Of a stretch of 34,761 bases of DNA, positions 1-9,220 are shown piece after piece. The stretch is from positions 1 to 34,761 of the forward strand of contig CACZTI010000023.1 of assembly GCA_902783985.1 (NCBI GenBank). Direction: 5' to 3'. The notes beneath the pieces are model-generated. The model saw only the letters and a program-made list of their open reading frames with translations. It made no database searches and was not told where the DNA came from. The translations under genes and the position numbers were made by a program. Position 1 is the first letter of the stretch; each line of letters begins with the position of its first letter. This DNA comes from an uncultured Erysipelotrichaceae bacterium (lineage in GTDB: Bacteria > Bacillota_I > Bacilli_A > RF39 > UBA660).

Positions 1-1
1 G

Positions 2-166
2 TCAAGACGTTCTACTATTTATCCTGACTTTATTGGACATACATTTGCAGTACATAATGGAAAAGAATTTATTCCTGTATATGTAACAGAAGACATGGTA
101 GGACACAAATTAGGTGAGTTTGCATTAACTCGTAAATTTGGTGGCCATGGTCAAGATAAGAATTAA
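2..166 (+). CDS. rpsS: 30S ribosomal protein S19, C-terminal part
   Basis: The window opens inside this gene. The frame beginning at base 2 encodes 54 residues and ends with TAA at 164-166. Visible S19 signatures are the stretch Y-P-D-F-I-G-H, the segment [10 protein letters not shown], and the C-terminal [12 protein letters not shown] motif. S19 sits in the head of the 30S subunit with S13. The gene lies directly before rplV, as in the S10 operon of most bacteria. The start codon and about the first 38 residues are outside the window. Confidence 0.96.
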   Translation, partial: SRRSTIYPDFIGHTFAVHNGKEFIPVYVTEDMVGHKLGEFALTRKFGGHGQDKN

Positions 167-183
167 TTTAGGAGGATAAATTG

Positions 184-513
184 ATGGAAGCAAGAGCAAT
201 TGCAAAAAGTGTTAGAATTTCTCCAATTAAAGCAAGACTTGTAGTTGACTTGATAAGAGGAAAAAAAGCACTTGATGCACAGATCATTTTAGAAAACTAT
301 AATAATAAGGCAGCTCGTCTTATTAAGAAAGTATTAGATTCTGCTATCGCTAATGCTGTTAATAATAATGGTATGAAAAAAGAAAATTTAAAAGTTAGTG
401 AAGCAAGAATTGACATGGGTCCAGTTATGAAGAGAATGATGTTCGATTCAAGAGGACATGTTGGAAGAAAAGATAAAAGAACAAGTCACATTGTAGTGGC
501 TGTAAGTGAGTAG
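184..513 (+). CDS. rplV: 50S ribosomal protein L22
   Basis: This 109-residue protein has the L22 signatures: R-I-S-P-I-K-A-R-L-V near the N-terminus, the D-L-I-R-G-K-K segment, and a C-terminal part rich in Arg/Gly/His that would form the loop lining the peptide exit tunnel. ATG at 184 is chosen over the in-frame TTG at 181. The AGGAGG at 170-175 is 8 bases from the ATG but only 5 from the TTG, and the resulting N-terminus (MEARAIAKSVRI) matches the family. It lies 17 bases after rpsS and 9 before rpsC, inside the ribosomal operon. Confidence 0.97.
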   Translation: MEARAIAKSVRISPIKARLVVDLIRGKKALDAQIILENYNNKAARLIKKVLDSAIANAVNNNGMKKENLKVSEARIDMGPVMKRMMFDSRGHVGRKDKRTSHIVVAVSE

Positions 514-522
514 GAGGAGAAA

Positions 523-1167
523 ATGGGACAAAAAGTTAGTCCAGTAGGACTTAGAATTGGTATAAACAAAGACTGGGAGTCACGTTGGTATGCTCCTCGT
601 AAGAATGTTAAAGAAAATTTAGCAAATGATATTAAAATTCGTAAATATATTGAAGAAAATATCAAAGATAAAGGTATTGCTAAAGTAGAAATTGAAAGAA
701 ATAAAAAGAAATGTGAAGTAATTATTCATTCTGCTAAACCAGGTGTATTAATTGGTAAAGGTGGAGAAGAAATTGAAAAACTTCGTAAAACTCTTTCAAA
801 TTTAATTGGTACTAATGTATATGTATCTATTGTTGATATTAAGAAACCTGACTTAAATGCTCAAATAGTAGCTGATAGTATTGCTAAACAAATTACTAAT
901 CGTGCATCATTTAGAATGGTTCAAAAAAGAGCTATTAAAAATGCTATGAAAGCAGGAGCAAAAGGTATTAAAACTTCTGTATCAGGACGTCTTGGTGGCG
1001 CTGATATGGCAAGAAGTGAAGGATATACAGAAGGTACAATTCCTTTACATACTTTAAGAGCAGATGTTGATTACGCTACAAGTGAAGCTGATACAACATT
1101 TGGAAAAATTGGTGTTAAGGTATGGATTTATAAAGGTGAAATCCTAGAAAAAAATGGAGGTAAGTAA
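523..1167 (+). CDS. rpsC: 30S ribosomal protein S3
   Basis: The 214-residue product begins [14 protein letters not shown], the usual S3 N-terminus. A KH domain follows at about residues 40-110 with the loop [10 protein letters not shown], then the C-terminal S3 domain ([13 protein letters not shown]). S3 binds 16S rRNA in the 30S head and lines the mRNA entry channel. An AGGAGA site precedes the ATG. Length is normal for the family (about 210-230 residues). It is followed after 2 bases by rplP, so the two are probably translationally coupled. Confidence 0.98.
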   Translation: MGQKVSPVGLRIGINKDWESRWYAPRKNVKENLANDIKIRKYIEENIKDKGIAKVEIERNKKKCEVIIHSAKPGVLIGKGGEEIEKLRKTLSNLIGTNVYVSIVDIKKPDLNAQIVADSIAKQITNRASFRMVQKRAIKNAMKAGAKGIKTSVSGRLGGADMARSEGYTEGTIPLHTLRADVDYATSEADTTFGKIGVKVWIYKGEILEKNGGK

Positions 1168-1169
1168 TT

Positions 1170-1604
1170 ATGGCATTAATTCCTGCAAGAGTTAAATATA
1201 GAAGAGTACATCGCTTACCTTATGATGGACATGCTAAAGGAAATACAACACTTAGTTTTGGTGATTATGGATTAGTTGCAAGAGATGGTGCTTGGATTAA
1301 TGCAAATCAAATTGAAGCAGCCAGAGTTGCTATGACAAGATATATGAAACGTGGTGGTAAAGTATGGATTAATATTTTCCCACATATGCCAAGAACCGCT
1401 AAACCTATTGGTGTTCGTCAAGGAAAAGGTAAAGGTGCCGTTGAAGAATGGGTAGCAGTAGTTAAAGAAGGAAAGATTATGTTTGAAATTGGTGGTGTTG
1501 ATGAAGCAACAGCAAGAGAAGCTTTCCGTCTAGCTAGTCATAAACTACCTGTTAGAACAAAGTTTATTAAAAAAGAAGATGGTGGTGAGAAGAATGAAGG
1601 TTAA
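1170..1604 (+). CDS. rplP: 50S ribosomal protein L16
   Basis: This 144-residue protein contains the L16 marks R-V-K-Y-R-R-V-H-R near the start, the central [10 protein letters not shown] segment, and the conserved R-Q-G-K-G-K-G-A-V loop followed by A-V-V-K-E-G. L16 contacts the tRNA elbow and 5S rRNA near the peptidyl transferase centre. The Shine-Dalgarno site (GGAGGTAA) lies in the end of rpsC. Its last 11 bases overlap rpmC in another frame. Confidence 0.98.
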   Translation: MALIPARVKYRRVHRLPYDGHAKGNTTLSFGDYGLVARDGAWINANQIEAARVAMTRYMKRGGKVWINIFPHMPRTAKPIGVRQGKGKGAVEEWVAVVKEGKIMFEIGGVDEATAREAFRLASHKLPVRTKFIKKEDGGEKNEG

Positions 1605-1809
1605 AGAAATAAGAGAATTATCTTCTACCGAAATTAATGAAAAAATTGTAAGTTGCAAAGAAGAACTATTTAATTTAAGATTTCAACAAGCAACAGGAAA
1701 CCTTGAAAAACCTTCAAGAATAAAAGATTTAAGACATGAAGTTGCTAGAATGAAAACTGTACTTCGTGAAAGAGAATTAGAAGGAGAGAAAAATGGAAAC
1801 AAAGAGTAA
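1594..1809 (+). CDS. rpmC: 50S ribosomal protein L29
   Basis: The product is a 71-residue, mostly helical L29 ([14 protein letters not shown], then [13 protein letters not shown] and [10 protein letters not shown]). The reading frame is open from an ATG at 1579. ATG at 1594 is taken as the start because GGTGGTGAG at 1581-1589 is the ribosome-binding site and the family N-terminus starts at M-K-V-K. The gene overlaps rplP by 11 bases and rpsQ by 17. L29 lies near the peptide exit and helps dock signal recognition particle and trigger factor. Confidence 0.95.
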   Translation: MKVKEIRELSSTEINEKIVSCKEELFNLRFQQATGNLEKPSRIKDLRHEVARMKTVLRERELEGEKNGNKE

Positions 1810-2050
1810 AGAATTAGTTGGAAAAGTTGTTAGTTCTAAAAACAATAAAACAATTACTGTATTAGTTGAAACTTATAAAAAAGATTCACTATATGGAAAA
1901 AGAGTTAAAAGCTCAAAGAAATATGCTGTTCATGATGAAAGTAATAAGGCTAAAGTTGGCGATAAAGTTAGAATCGTTGAAACTAAACCTATATCTAAAA
2001 CAAAATATTTCTATTTAAAAGAAATTATAGAAGAAGCAGTTATTCTATAA
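1793..2050 (+). CDS. rpsQ: 30S ribosomal protein S17
   Basis: This 85-residue protein has the S17 OB-fold pattern: [12 protein letters not shown] near the start, [11 protein letters not shown] in the middle, and [16 protein letters not shown] towards the end. S17 is an early 16S rRNA-binding protein of the 30S body. The ATG is preceded by GGAGAG and overlaps the end of rpmC by 17 bases, which points to coupling. Its order after rpmC is canonical. Confidence 0.97.
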   Translation: METKSKELVGKVVSSKNNKTITVLVETYKKDSLYGKRVKSSKKYAVHDESNKAKVGDKVRIVETKPISKTKYFYLKEIIEEAVIL

Positions 2051-2074
2051 CTCTAGAATTGGGAGGAATATAAT

Positions 2075-2446
2075 ATGATTCAACAAGAAAGTCGTTTAAA
2101 AGTTGCTGATAACTCAGGAGCAAGAGAACTATTAGTTATTCGTGTTCTTGGTGGTAGCAAAGTTAAAACGGGTAATATCGGTGACATAGTAGTAGGTACT
2201 GTTAAAAAAGCTACTCCTAATGGAACTGTAAGAAAAGGAAAAGTTGTTAAAGCAGTTGTTGTTAGAACTAATTTTGGTGTTCATCGTAATGATGGAAGTA
2301 CTATTAGATTTGATGATAATGCTTGTGTAATTATAAGAGATGATAAGAGTCCTATTGGAACTCGTGTCTTCGGACCAGTAGCAAGAGAATTAAGAGATGA
2401 TAAAGATTACATGAAAATTGTATCTCTTGCTAAAGAAGTACTATAA
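2075..2446 (+). CDS. rplN: 50S ribosomal protein L14
   Basis: The 123-residue product begins with the near-invariant L14 N-terminus [19 protein letters not shown]. It carries the D-N-A-C-V-I-I segment and ends with the conserved [12 protein letters not shown]14 sits at the subunit interface and is the docking site of ribosome silencing factor in other bacteria. A GGGAGG site at 2060-2065 lies 9 bases upstream of the ATG. Length is typical (122-123 residues). Confidence 0.98.
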   Translation: MIQQESRLKVADNSGARELLVIRVLGGSKVKTGNIGDIVVGTVKKATPNGTVRKGKVVKAVVVRTNFGVHRNDGSTIRFDDNACVIIRDDKSPIGTRVFGPVARELRDDKDYMKIVSLAKEVL

Positions 2447-2458
2447 AGGAGTGTATTT

Positions 2459-2764
2459 ATGAATCTTAAAGTAGGAGATAAAGTAGTAGTAATCGCTGGT
2501 TCTAGTAAAGGAAAAGAAGGAACAATTAAAAAAGTTTTAAAACAAGAAAATCGTGTCATTGTTGAAGGTGTTAATATTGTAAAAAAACACATTAAAGACA
2601 ATGGCCAAGGAAATGGTGGTATCATTGAAGTTGAAGCACCAATTCATAGAAGTAATGTTAGTATAATTGATCCTAATACAAAAAAAGCTACAAGAATCGG
2701 TCATACTATGAATAAAGATAAAAAGATTAGAATCGCAAGACGCTCAAAGGCAAGTCTTGATTAA
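2459..2764 (+). CDS. rplX: 50S ribosomal protein L24
   Basis: A 101-residue L24 with an N-terminal KOW motif ([17 protein letters not shown], about residues 5-21). The conserved G-V-N-I-V-K-K-H segment and the I-H-R-S-N-V-S-I stretch follow. L24 is an assembly initiator of the 50S subunit near the exit tunnel. It is preceded by AAGGAG and is 12 bases downstream of rplN. An antisense ORF over this gene is a shadow and is not annotated. Confidence 0.98.
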   Translation: MNLKVGDKVVVIAGSSKGKEGTIKKVLKQENRVIVEGVNIVKKHIKDNGQGNGGIIEVEAPIHRSNVSIIDPNTKKATRIGHTMNKDKKIRIARRSKASLD

Positions 2765-2775
2765 GGAGGGTATAA

Positions 2776-3315
2776 ATGAACCGTCTAAAAGAAAAATACT
2801 TGAATGATATAGTTCCAAGTTTAAAAGAAAAATATAGTTATAAATCAATCATGCAAGTACCAAAATTAGAAAAAATTGTTGTTAATATTGGTGTTGGTGA
2901 TGCTACAGGAAACTCTAAACTATTAGATGCTGCAGTTAATGAACTAGAACAAATTACAGGTGCTAAGCCAGTAATCACTAAAGCTAGAAAATCTATTGCA
3001 GGATTTCATGTAAGAGAAGGTCAATCAATTGGATGTAAAGTTACTCTAAGAGGAGAAGAAATGTATACTTTCTTAGATAAATTAATATCTATTGGATTAC
3101 CAAGAGTTAGAGATTTCCGTGGTGTTAGTCCAAAAGCATTTGATGGAAGAGGAAATTATACTTTAGGTATAAAAGAACAATTAATTTTCTCTGAAATAGA
3201 ATATGATAATGTTTTAAAAGTAAGAGGAATGGATATTGTTTTTGTAACAACTGCAAAGACAAATGAAGAAGCTTATGACTTACTAGAAGAACTTGGAATT
3301 CCATTTAGAAAGTAG
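2776..3315 (+). CDS. rplE: 50S ribosomal protein L5
   Basis: The 179-residue product matches L5 in length and sequence: [17 protein letters not shown] near residue 26, the [15 protein letters not shown] segment, then [17 protein letters not shown]. The C-terminal [14 protein letters not shown] is also typical. L5 binds 5S rRNA and contacts P-site tRNA. The start ATG has AAGGAGGG upstream. Confidence 0.98.
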   Translation: MNRLKEKYLNDIVPSLKEKYSYKSIMQVPKLEKIVVNIGVGDATGNSKLLDAAVNELEQITGAKPVITKARKSIAGFHVREGQSIGCKVTLRGEEMYTFLDKLISIGLPRVRDFRGVSPKAFDGRGNYTLGIKEQLIFSEIEYDNVLKVRGMDIVFVTTAKTNEEAYDLLEELGIPFRK

Positions 3316-3327
3316 TTGGAGGAAAAT

Positions 3328-3513
3328 ATGGCTAAAAAAAGTATGATAAATAAAGCAAATAAAAAACAAAAATACAAAGTAAGAGAATATAGTCGTTGTA
3401 CAAGATGTGGAAGACCACATGCCGTACTAAGTGAATTTGGTATTTGTAGAATTTGTTTTCGTGAACTTGCTTATAAAGGACAAATACCAGGTGTTAAGAA
3501 ATCAAGCTGGTAA
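3328..3513 (+). CDS. rpsN: 30S ribosomal protein S14, zinc-binding short form
   Basis: This 61-residue S14 is the short zinc form (type Z). It has a C-x2-C pair (C-T-R-C-G) and a second C-x2-C pair (C-R-I-C-F) and ends K-K-S-S-W, as in Bacillus. An upstream in-frame TTG at 3316 would place the GGAGGAAA ribosome-binding site inside the coding region, so ATG at 3328 is the start. S14 belongs to the 30S head next to S3 and S10. It needs zinc; whether a zinc-free paralogue exists elsewhere cannot be seen here. Confidence 0.97.
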   Translation: MAKKSMINKANKKQKYKVREYSRCTRCGRPHAVLSEFGICRICFRELAYKGQIPGVKKSSW

Positions 3514-3530
3514 AAAGGAGGATATTATTT

Positions 3531-3929
3531 ATGGAAGTAACTGATACAATTGAAGATATGTTAACAAGAATAAGAAATGCTAATAGTATGCGTTATAATG
3601 AAGTTAATGTGCCTGCTTCAAATCTTAAAATAAGTCTTGCTAAAATTTTAAAAGAAGAAGGATTTATTGAAGATTATAAAATAGAAAATGATAATGTTCA
3701 AGGAACAATTGTCATTACCTTAAAATATGGACAAAATAAAGAAAGAGTAATTACTGGATTAAAACGTATTTCAAAACCAGGATTAAGAGTTTATGCAAAA
3801 GCCTCTGAAGTACCTAAAGTACTTAATGGACTTGGTATTGCTATTATATCAACAAGTAATGGTATGATGACTGATAAAGAAGCAAGAAAACAAAATCTTG
3901 GCGGCGAAGTTCTTTGCTACATCTGGTAG
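3531..3929 (+). CDS. rpsH: 30S ribosomal protein S8
   Basis: A 132-residue protein with the S8 N-terminal pattern [14 protein letters not shown]. The conserved C-terminal [19 protein letters not shown] and G-G-E-V-L-C-Y-I-W ending follow. S8 is a primary 16S rRNA binder. In Escherichia coli it also represses the spc operon by binding its mRNA near rplE; whether this operates here cannot be judged from the sequence. AAGGAGG precedes the ATG. Confidence 0.98.
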   Translation: MEVTDTIEDMLTRIRNANSMRYNEVNVPASNLKISLAKILKEEGFIEDYKIENDNVQGTIVITLKYGQNKERVITGLKRISKPGLRVYAKASEVPKVLNGLGIAIISTSNGMMTDKEARKQNLGGEVLCYIW

Positions 3930-3940
3930 AAGGAGAGATT

Positions 3941-4480
3941 ATGAGTCGTATAGGAAATCGAAAAATAATGATTCCTGCTGGAGTAACAGTTAATATAGAT
4001 GATAATATAGTTAAAGTTAGTGGACCAAAAGGTAACCTTGAAATGGAGTTAAAAAATCCTATAACTATGAAAATAGAAGGTAATGAAATAACTCTAGAAA
4101 AGAATGCTGATACTAAAATTGCTAATATGTTACATGGAACAATGAACGCTAATTTAACTAATTTAATTGAAGGTGTTAACCATGGCTTCAGTAAAGGATT
4201 AGAAATAATTGGTGTAGGATATAAATTTTCACTTAAAGGAAATACTCTTGTTATTAATGCAGGATATTCTCATCCTGTTGAAATGAATATTCCTACAGGA
4301 ATTAAAGTTGAAGCAGTAAGTAATACTGAAATTACAATATCAGGTTGTGATAAAGTAATGGTAGGTGAATTTGCGGCTAATGTTCGTAAAGTTAGAAGTC
4401 CTGAACCATATAAAGGAAAAGGTATTCGTTATAAAGATGAACATGTTCGTCGTAAAGAAGGTAAAAAAGCTGCTAAATAA
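3941..4480 (+). CDS. rplF: 50S ribosomal protein L6
   Basis: The protein is 179 residues from ATG 3941, beginning MSRIGNRKIMIPAGV as expected for L6. The frame is open further upstream to 3914, inside rpsH, but AAGGAGAG at 3930-3937 selects 3941. The two repeated L6 domains are visible. The signature P-E-P-Y-K-G-K-G-I-R-Y lies near the C-terminus. L6 is near the sarcin-ricin loop and L7/L12 stalk base of the 50S subunit. Confidence 0.98.
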   Translation: MSRIGNRKIMIPAGVTVNIDDNIVKVSGPKGNLEMELKNPITMKIEGNEITLEKNADTKIANMLHGTMNANLTNLIEGVNHGFSKGLEIIGVGYKFSLKGNTLVINAGYSHPVEMNIPTGIKVEAVSNTEITISGCDKVMVGEFAANVRKVRSPEPYKGKGIRYKDEHVRRKEGKKAAK

Positions 4481-4492
4481 TGGAGGATATTT

Positions 4493-4852
4493 ATGATAAG
4501 TAAAGAATCAAGAAACTCTATGCGTCTAAAAAGACACGAAAGAGTAAGAGAAAAAATATTTGGTACTAGTGAAATGCCTAGACTTTGTGTATTTAAATCA
4601 AATACTAATATTTATGCACAAATCATTAATGATGAAGAAGGTGTTACTCTTGTATCTGCAAGCTCTCTTGATAAAGATTTAAAAATAAAGAATAATAATG
4701 TTGAAGCAGCAAGTAAAGTTGGTGAAGCTATTGCTAAAAAAGCCAAAAAAGCTGGAATTACAACTGTTGTATTTGACCGTGGTGGATATATGTATCATGG
4801 AAAAGTTAAAGCATTAGCAGAAGCTGCAAGAAATAATGGATTAGAATTCTAG
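4493..4852 (+). CDS. rplR: 50S ribosomal protein L18
   Basis: This 119-residue L18 has a basic N-terminal tail (R-L-K-R-H-E-R-V-R). The core pattern [19 protein letters not shown] follows, then the C-terminal [21 protein letters not shown]18 binds 5S rRNA together with L5. The start has TGGAGGAT upstream and the stop is 9 bases before rpsE. Confidence 0.98.
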   Translation: MISKESRNSMRLKRHERVREKIFGTSEMPRLCVFKSNTNIYAQIINDEEGVTLVSASSLDKDLKIKNNNVEAASKVGEAIAKKAKKAGITTVVFDRGGYMYHGKVKALAEAARNNGLEF

Positions 4853-4861
4853 GAGGGCAAT

Positions 4862-5380
4862 ATGCAAAAAGAAAGAAAAGATAGAAAAGAAAAAAATGTT
4901 AAAACATTAGAAGAATTAGTTATTGAAGTTAAAAGTGTTGTTAAAGTAACAGCAGGTGGAAGACAAAGAAGATTTTCAGCAACAGTAGTTGTTGGAGATA
5001 GAAAAGGTCTTGTAGGTATTGGAATTGGAAAAGCAAGTGAAGTACCAGATGCTGTTAAAAAAGCAATTCAACAAGCTAATAAGAATTTAATTAAAGTTGA
5101 TTTAATTGATAATCGTACTATTGCTCATGAAGTAGTTGGTAAAAGTGGTGCTGCAAGAGTTTTAATTAAACCTGCTCCACTAGGTGCTGGAATTATTTCA
5201 GGTGGTGCTGTAAGAGCTGTACTTGAACTAGCTGGTGTTAAAGATATTTCTAGTAAATCACTAGGTGCAAGAACAAAACTTAATATGGCAACTGCTACTA
5301 TGAACGCTCTTAAATCTCTTAAGAGTATTGAGCATGTATGTGAATTACGTGGAAAAACTAAAGAGGAGATATTAGGATAA
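4862..5380 (+). CDS. rpsE: 30S ribosomal protein S5
   Basis: The 172-residue product has the double-stranded-RNA-binding-like S5 N-terminal domain: [13 protein letters not shown], then the G-G-R-Q-R-R-F-S-A loop and [11 protein letters not shown]. The C-terminal domain contains [20 protein letters not shown] and N-M-A-T-A-T-M. S5 affects decoding fidelity and mRNA unwinding. Its stop codon TAA shares one base with the ATG of rplO, leaving no room for rpmD. Confidence 0.98.
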   Translation: MQKERKDRKEKNVKTLEELVIEVKSVVKVTAGGRQRRFSATVVVGDRKGLVGIGIGKASEVPDAVKKAIQQANKNLIKVDLIDNRTIAHEVVGKSGAARVLIKPAPLGAGIISGGAVRAVLELAGVKDISSKSLGARTKLNMATATMNALKSLKSIEHVCELRGKTKEEILG

Positions 5381-5823
5381 TGGAATTACATGAATTAAAA
5401 AGAACCGAAGGATCAGTTCACGTAAGAAAAAGAGTTGGTCGTGGAATGGGTTCTGGACTTGGAAAAACAAGTGGAAAAGGTGAAAAGGGACAAAAAGCTA
5501 GAAGTGGCGTAAGTATTCCTGCAACTTTTGAAGGTGGACAATTACCTTTATATAGACGTTTACCTAAAAGAGGATTTTCTAATGCTCCATTTAAAATTAG
5601 ATACGCTGTAATTAATGTTTCTGATTTAAATATCTTTAATGATGGTGATGTTGTTACACCAGAAGTTTTAAAAGAAAGAGGATTATTAAAGAAACAATTA
5701 TGTGGTGTTAAAATTCTTGGAAATGGTAATTTAGAAAAGAAGTTGACTATTAAAGCACATAAATTTTCTAAAGAAGCAATAGCAAAAATTGAAAAGTCAG
5801 GAAGTAGTAAAGAGGTGATCTAG
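5380..5823 (+). CDS. rplO: 50S ribosomal protein L15
   Basis: A 147-residue L15 with the flexible Gly/Arg-rich N-terminal arm ([17 protein letters not shown] and K-G-Q-K-A-R-S-G). [17 protein letters not shown] follows. L15 is a late 50S assembly protein. The start overlaps the rpsE stop by one base (TAATG). In most bacteria rpmD lies between these genes; it is absent here. Its ribosome-binding site is weak (AGAGGAG about 10 bases upstream, inside rpsE), which fits translational coupling. Confidence 0.98.
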   Translation: MELHELKRTEGSVHVRKRVGRGMGSGLGKTSGKGEKGQKARSGVSIPATFEGGQLPLYRRLPKRGFSNAPFKIRYAVINVSDLNIFNDGDVVTPEVLKERGLLKKQLCGVKILGNGNLEKKLTIKAHKFSKEAIAKIEKSGSSKEVI

Positions 5824-5824
5824 T

Positions 5825-7090
5825 ATGTTTGCTCTTTTAAAGCAAATTAAGGCACCTACTAATAAAGATTTAAGAAAAAGAATCTATTTTACATTAGGAG
5901 CTTTATTAATCTTTATTGTTGGTACTAATATTAGAGTACCAGTAAGTCAAACAAAAAATTTAACTGATAATTTAGGATTTTTAGAACTTTTGAATGCTAT
6001 GGGTGGAGGAGCTTTAAAGAATTTTAGTATTTTAGCTCTTGGTGTATCACCTTATATTACGGCAAGTATTGTTATTCAACTTTTACAAATGGATATTATT
6101 CCATATTTTACAGAGCTTTCTAAAGAAGGACCTGTTGGTAGAAGAAAGTTAAATCAAATAACAAGATATATCGGTATTGCATTTGCTTTCTTACAAGGTT
6201 ATGCTTTTAGTTATGCTTTTATGGGAAATGCAAGTAGTTTAGATTATTTATATGTAGCAGTTGTTTTAACTGCAGGTACTGCTTTCTCATTATGGTTGGG
6301 TGATCAAATAACGCAAAAAGGTGTTGGTAATGGAATTAGTCTTATGATTATGGCTGGTATTATTGCAACACTTCCTAATACATTCATTACAGCATTTAAT
6401 GAATTAGTTCTAAATAGTTCAGTATTATATTTAGGAATTCTTAAATTTGTTGGATTCGTTCTTGCTTATTTCTTAATTATCATTGGGGTAATTTATGTAT
6501 CTGAAGCAGAAAGAAGAATTCCATTACAATATGCTAATCGTACAACAGGAAGTTATGGAAGTGAACAATCATTCCTTCCAATTAAACTTAATACAGCAAG
6601 TGTTATGCCAGTTATCTTTGCATCAAGCTTACTTGCTATTCCATCAACGATTGCAGCTTTCGTAAATAATCAAGGATTTAAGAATTTTGTAGAAAATTAT
6701 TTAAGTTATACTAAACCAGTTGGTTTAGTAATATATATTATATTAATTTTCTTATTTGGATATTTTTATACATTCTTACAATTAAAACCAAGTGATGTTG
6801 CTGACAACTTAAAGAAGAATGGTGGTTATATTCCTGGTGTTAGACCTGGGGATGAAACAGCCAAACATGTTAAATTTGTTTTATCAAGAATCACTGTTAC
6901 CGGAACAATTCTATTAATTATTTTAGCAATTATACCAATAATTGTGCAAAATTTAACAGGACTTTCTAGTGCAGGAGCTATTGGTGGAACAGGTATTCTA
7001 ATCGTTGTTGGTGTAGCACTTGAAACTTATAAACAACTTGAAGGTTCTCTTGCAACAAGAACTTATAAAAAAACGAGAGGTAGAAGATAA
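5825..7090 (+). CDS. secY: Protein translocase channel subunit SecY
   Basis: This 421-residue integral membrane protein has about ten hydrophobic segments and the SecY marks. A-L-G-V-S-P-Y-I-T-A-S-I-V-I-Q-L-L lies in the second transmembrane region, followed by K-E-G-P-V-G-R-R-K-L-N-Q. G-V-G-N-G-I-S-L lies in the middle, and G-G-Y-I-P-G-V-R-P-G and T-Y-K-K near the C-terminus. It forms the Sec channel with SecE and SecG, through which the secreted proteins of this window (DUF2207 and the TasA-like protein) would pass. It sits between rplO and adk, as in Bacillus. Confidence 0.98.
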   Translation: MFALLKQIKAPTNKDLRKRIYFTLGALLIFIVGTNIRVPVSQTKNLTDNLGFLELLNAMGGGALKNFSILALGVSPYITASIVIQLLQMDIIPYFTELSKEGPVGRRKLNQITRYIGIAFAFLQGYAFSYAFMGNASSLDYLYVAVVLTAGTAFSLWLGDQITQKGVGNGISLMIMAGIIATLPNTFITAFNELVLNSSVLYLGILKFVGFVLAYFLIIIGVIYVSEAERRIPLQYANRTTGSYGSEQSFLPIKLNTASVMPVIFASSLLAIPSTIAAFVNNQGFKNFVENYLSYTKPVGLVIYIILIFLFGYFYTFLQLKPSDVADNLKKNGGYIPGVRPGDETAKHVKFVLSRITVTGTILLIILAIIPIIVQNLTGLSSAGAIGGTGILIVVGVALETYKQLEGSLATRTYKKTRGRR

Positions 7091-7740
7091 TGCGTAATAT
7101 CATTTTAATAGCAGCTCCAGCTGCTGGAAAAGGGACAGTTTCAGAGGATTTGGTTAAGAAATACAATTATACTCATATTTCTACTGGAGATATCTTAAGA
7201 GAAATGAGTAAAAGTGAAGATGAATTTGGAAAAAATCTTCGAAATCTTTTAGAAAGTGGACAATTAGTAAGTGATGATATTGTTTATGAAGCACTAAAAA
7301 GAAGATTATTAATGGATGACTTGGATAACGGATTTATTTTAGATGGTTTTCCAAGAAATTTATCACAAGCTAATGAATATGATAAAATTTTAAAGGAAGT
7401 TAATAAAGAGCTTGGTGTGGTAATCTATCTTGATGTTCCAAAAGAAGTACTTGAAAAGAGAATTACTGGAAGAAGAATATGCAAAGAATGTGGAAGTACT
7501 TATAATGTACTAACAGGAGTTAATACTCCAAAAGTAGATGGTATTTGTGATAAATGTGGTGGGGAATTATATCAAAGAAGTGATGATAATGCCGAATCAT
7601 TTAAAACAAGATATCAAACATTTATGGATAAAACATATCCATTGGTTAAATTTTATGAAGATAGAAATATCTTATATCGTGTAAGATCATTAGATCCAGT
7701 TGAAACTTTTAAAGAAGTAGAAAGGATTATTAATGATTAG
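7090..7740 (+). CDS. adk: Adenylate kinase with zinc-type lid
   Basis: The 216-residue enzyme interconverts ATP plus AMP with two ADP. Family marks are the AMP-binding H-I-S-T-G-D-I-L-R, the D-G-F-P-R-N-L segment, the long-form lid with two C-x2-C pairs (C-K-E-C-G and C-D-K-C-G) that should bind zinc, and R-S-D-D-N-A-E-S-F-K-T-R. The P-loop is unusual. Residues 8-16 read A-A-P-A-A-G-K-G-T, where G-x-P-G-A-G-K-G-T is usual, so two glycines are alanine; K14 is kept. It overlaps secY by one base (TAATG) and map by 8 bases. Confidence 0.96.
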   Translation: MRNIILIAAPAAGKGTVSEDLVKKYNYTHISTGDILREMSKSEDEFGKNLRNLLESGQLVSDDIVYEALKRRLLMDDLDNGFILDGFPRNLSQANEYDKILKEVNKELGVVIYLDVPKEVLEKRITGRRICKECGSTYNVLTGVNTPKVDGICDKCGGELYQRSDDNAESFKTRYQTFMDKTYPLVKFYEDRNILYRVRSLDPVETFKEVERIIND

Positions 7741-8485
7741 TATAAAGAGTAACGATGAAATAGAGTTACTTAAAATCGCTGGTAGTATTGTTCATGATAC
7801 CAGGATGTATTTGCTTCCTTTTATTAAGGAAGGAATAACTACAAAAGAACTTGATAAATTAGCAGAAGATTATATATTATCAAGAGGAGCAACACCATCA
7901 TTTAAAGGATATAATGGTTATCCAAGTAGCATTTGTACAAGTATTAATGAAGAGGTTGCTCATGCTCTTCCAAGTAAAAGGAAACTTCGAAATGGTGATA
8001 TCATTTCAATTGATATAGGAGTATGTTTTAGGGGGGTTCATGCTGACTCAGCTTGGACTTATCCTGTAGGAGAAGTATCAAGCAAGAGAGAAATGATAAT
8101 GAAATGTACAAAAGAAGCCTTGTTTAGTGGAATTAATGCTATTAAACCAGGTAATCATATTGGTGATATATCACATGCAATAAGTAAGATTAGTGAAAAA
8201 TATCATCTTAGTATTGTTAAAGAAGTTTCTGGACATGGAATAGGACGTGAACTTCATGAAGAACCGGATATTCTAAATTATGGAATAGCGGATTTAGGAG
8301 AAGAACTTAAAGAAGGTATGGTCCTTGCAATTGAACCTGTTCTAGCAGTGGGAAGAGGAGATGTTGAAATGGTAGATGATTGGACTATAGAAACAGTTGA
8401 CAACTCATCAACAGCACATTATGAACATACAGTTTTAGTAACCAGTGATGGCTACGAAATTCTAACGGGAGGAATAGATGGCTAA
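7733..8485 (+). CDS. map: Type I methionine aminopeptidase
   Basis: This 250-residue enzyme removes the N-terminal Met from nascent proteins. The pita-bread fold metal ligands are all visible: Asp in S-I-D-I-G-V, Asp in H-A-D-S-A-W-T, His in [13 protein letters not shown], Glu in A-I-E-P-V, and Glu in Y-E-H-T-V. The substrate-contacting His in E-E-V-A-H-A-L-P is present. There is no N-terminal zinc-finger extension. It overlaps adk and infA, consistent with one transcript. Confidence 0.97.
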   Translation: MISIKSNDEIELLKIAGSIVHDTRMYLLPFIKEGITTKELDKLAEDYILSRGATPSFKGYNGYPSSICTSINEEVAHALPSKRKLRNGDIISIDIGVCFRGVHADSAWTYPVGEVSSKREMIMKCTKEALFSGINAIKPGNHIGDISHAISKISEKYHLSIVKEVSGHGIGRELHEEPDILNYGIADLGEELKEGMVLAIEPVLAVGRGDVEMVDDWTIETVDNSSTAHYEHTVLVTSDGYEILTGGIDG

Positions 8486-8693
8486 AAATGATACGATAGA
8501 AGTAGAAGGAAAAGTATTAGAAGTTTTACCAGGTTATAAATTTAAGGTTATGTTAAGTAATAACCATATAATTGAAGCTCACGTTTCTGGTAAAATGCGA
8601 ATGAATAACATTCGTATCGTAGAAGGTGATACTCTAGTAATAGAACTTTCACCCTATGATTTAACACGTGGGAGAATTACCTATAGGAAGTAG
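8478..8693 (+). CDS. infA: Translation initiation factor IF-1
   Basis: The 71-residue protein is a single S1-like OB fold: [18 protein letters not shown], then [20 protein letters not shown] and the C-terminal G-R-I-T-Y-R. IF-1 occupies the A site of the 30S subunit during initiation. The start ATG overlaps the end of map by 8 bases and follows a GGAGGA site. Confidence 0.98.
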   Translation: MAKNDTIEVEGKVLEVLPGYKFKVMLSNNHIIEAHVSGKMRMNNIRIVEGDTLVIELSPYDLTRGRITYRK

Positions 8694-8704
8694 GAGGGAT
8701 AAAT

Positions 8705-8818
8705 ATGAAAGTTAAACCATCAGTAAAACCAATTTGTGCAAAATGCAAAGTTATTAAAAGAAAAGGTAAAGTAATGGTAATTTGTGAAAACCCTAAGCAT
8801 AAACAAACTCAAGGGTAA
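8705..8818 (+). CDS. rpmJ: 50S ribosomal protein L36, zinc-binding form
   Basis: A 37-residue ORF starting [20 protein letters not shown], with the L36 zinc site C-x2-C (C-A-K-C), then V-I-C-E-N-P-K-H, giving C-C-C-H. It follows GGAGGGAT at 8693-8700 and lies between infA and rpsM, its canonical place. L36 is a late 50S assembly protein. It is easily missed because of its size. Confidence 0.97.
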   Translation: MKVKPSVKPICAKCKVIKRKGKVMVICENPKHKQTQG

Positions 8819-8832
8819 TATAAGGAGGAATT

Positions 8833-9201
8833 ATGGCACGTATTAAAGGTGTAGATATACCTAATGATAAACATATTTCAATATCACTTACTTATATTTA
8901 TGGTATTGGAAGAAGTTTAGCAAAAACTATTTGCGAAAAAGCAAAAGTTGAACCAACAAAAAAAGCAGGAGACTTAACTATTGAAGAACAAAATCGTCTT
9001 CGTGATGTTATTAATGAACATTTAACAGAAGGAGATTTAAGACGTGAAGTTAATATGAATATTAAAACCAAGATGGAAATTAATTCATATCAAGGAACTC
9101 GTCATAAAAAAGGTCTTCCAGTTCGTGGTCAAAGAACAAATAGAAATGCAAGAACTAGAAAAGGTAAAGGTAAAGTAGTTGCTAATAAGAAAAAGCAATA
9201 A
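8833..9201 (+). CDS. rpsM: 30S ribosomal protein S13
   Basis: This 122-residue protein begins [15 protein letters not shown] and contains [10 protein letters not shown] (helix-hairpin-helix). The conserved C-terminal [22 protein letters not shown] basic tail follows. S13 contacts P-site tRNA and forms bridges to the 50S subunit. AAGGAGGA precedes the ATG. Confidence 0.98.
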   Translation: MARIKGVDIPNDKHISISLTYIYGIGRSLAKTICEKAKVEPTKKAGDLTIEEQNRLRDVINEHLTEGDLRREVNMNIKTKMEINSYQGTRHKKGLPVRGQRTNRNARTRKGKGKVVANKKKQ

Positions 9202-9220
9202 AATAAGGAGGAAATAAGTC

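Noticed and set aside
2407-2625. Antisense ORF over rplN/rplX
   Set aside because: It lies entirely opposite two certain ribosomal protein genes, has no ribosome-binding site and no recognisable product.
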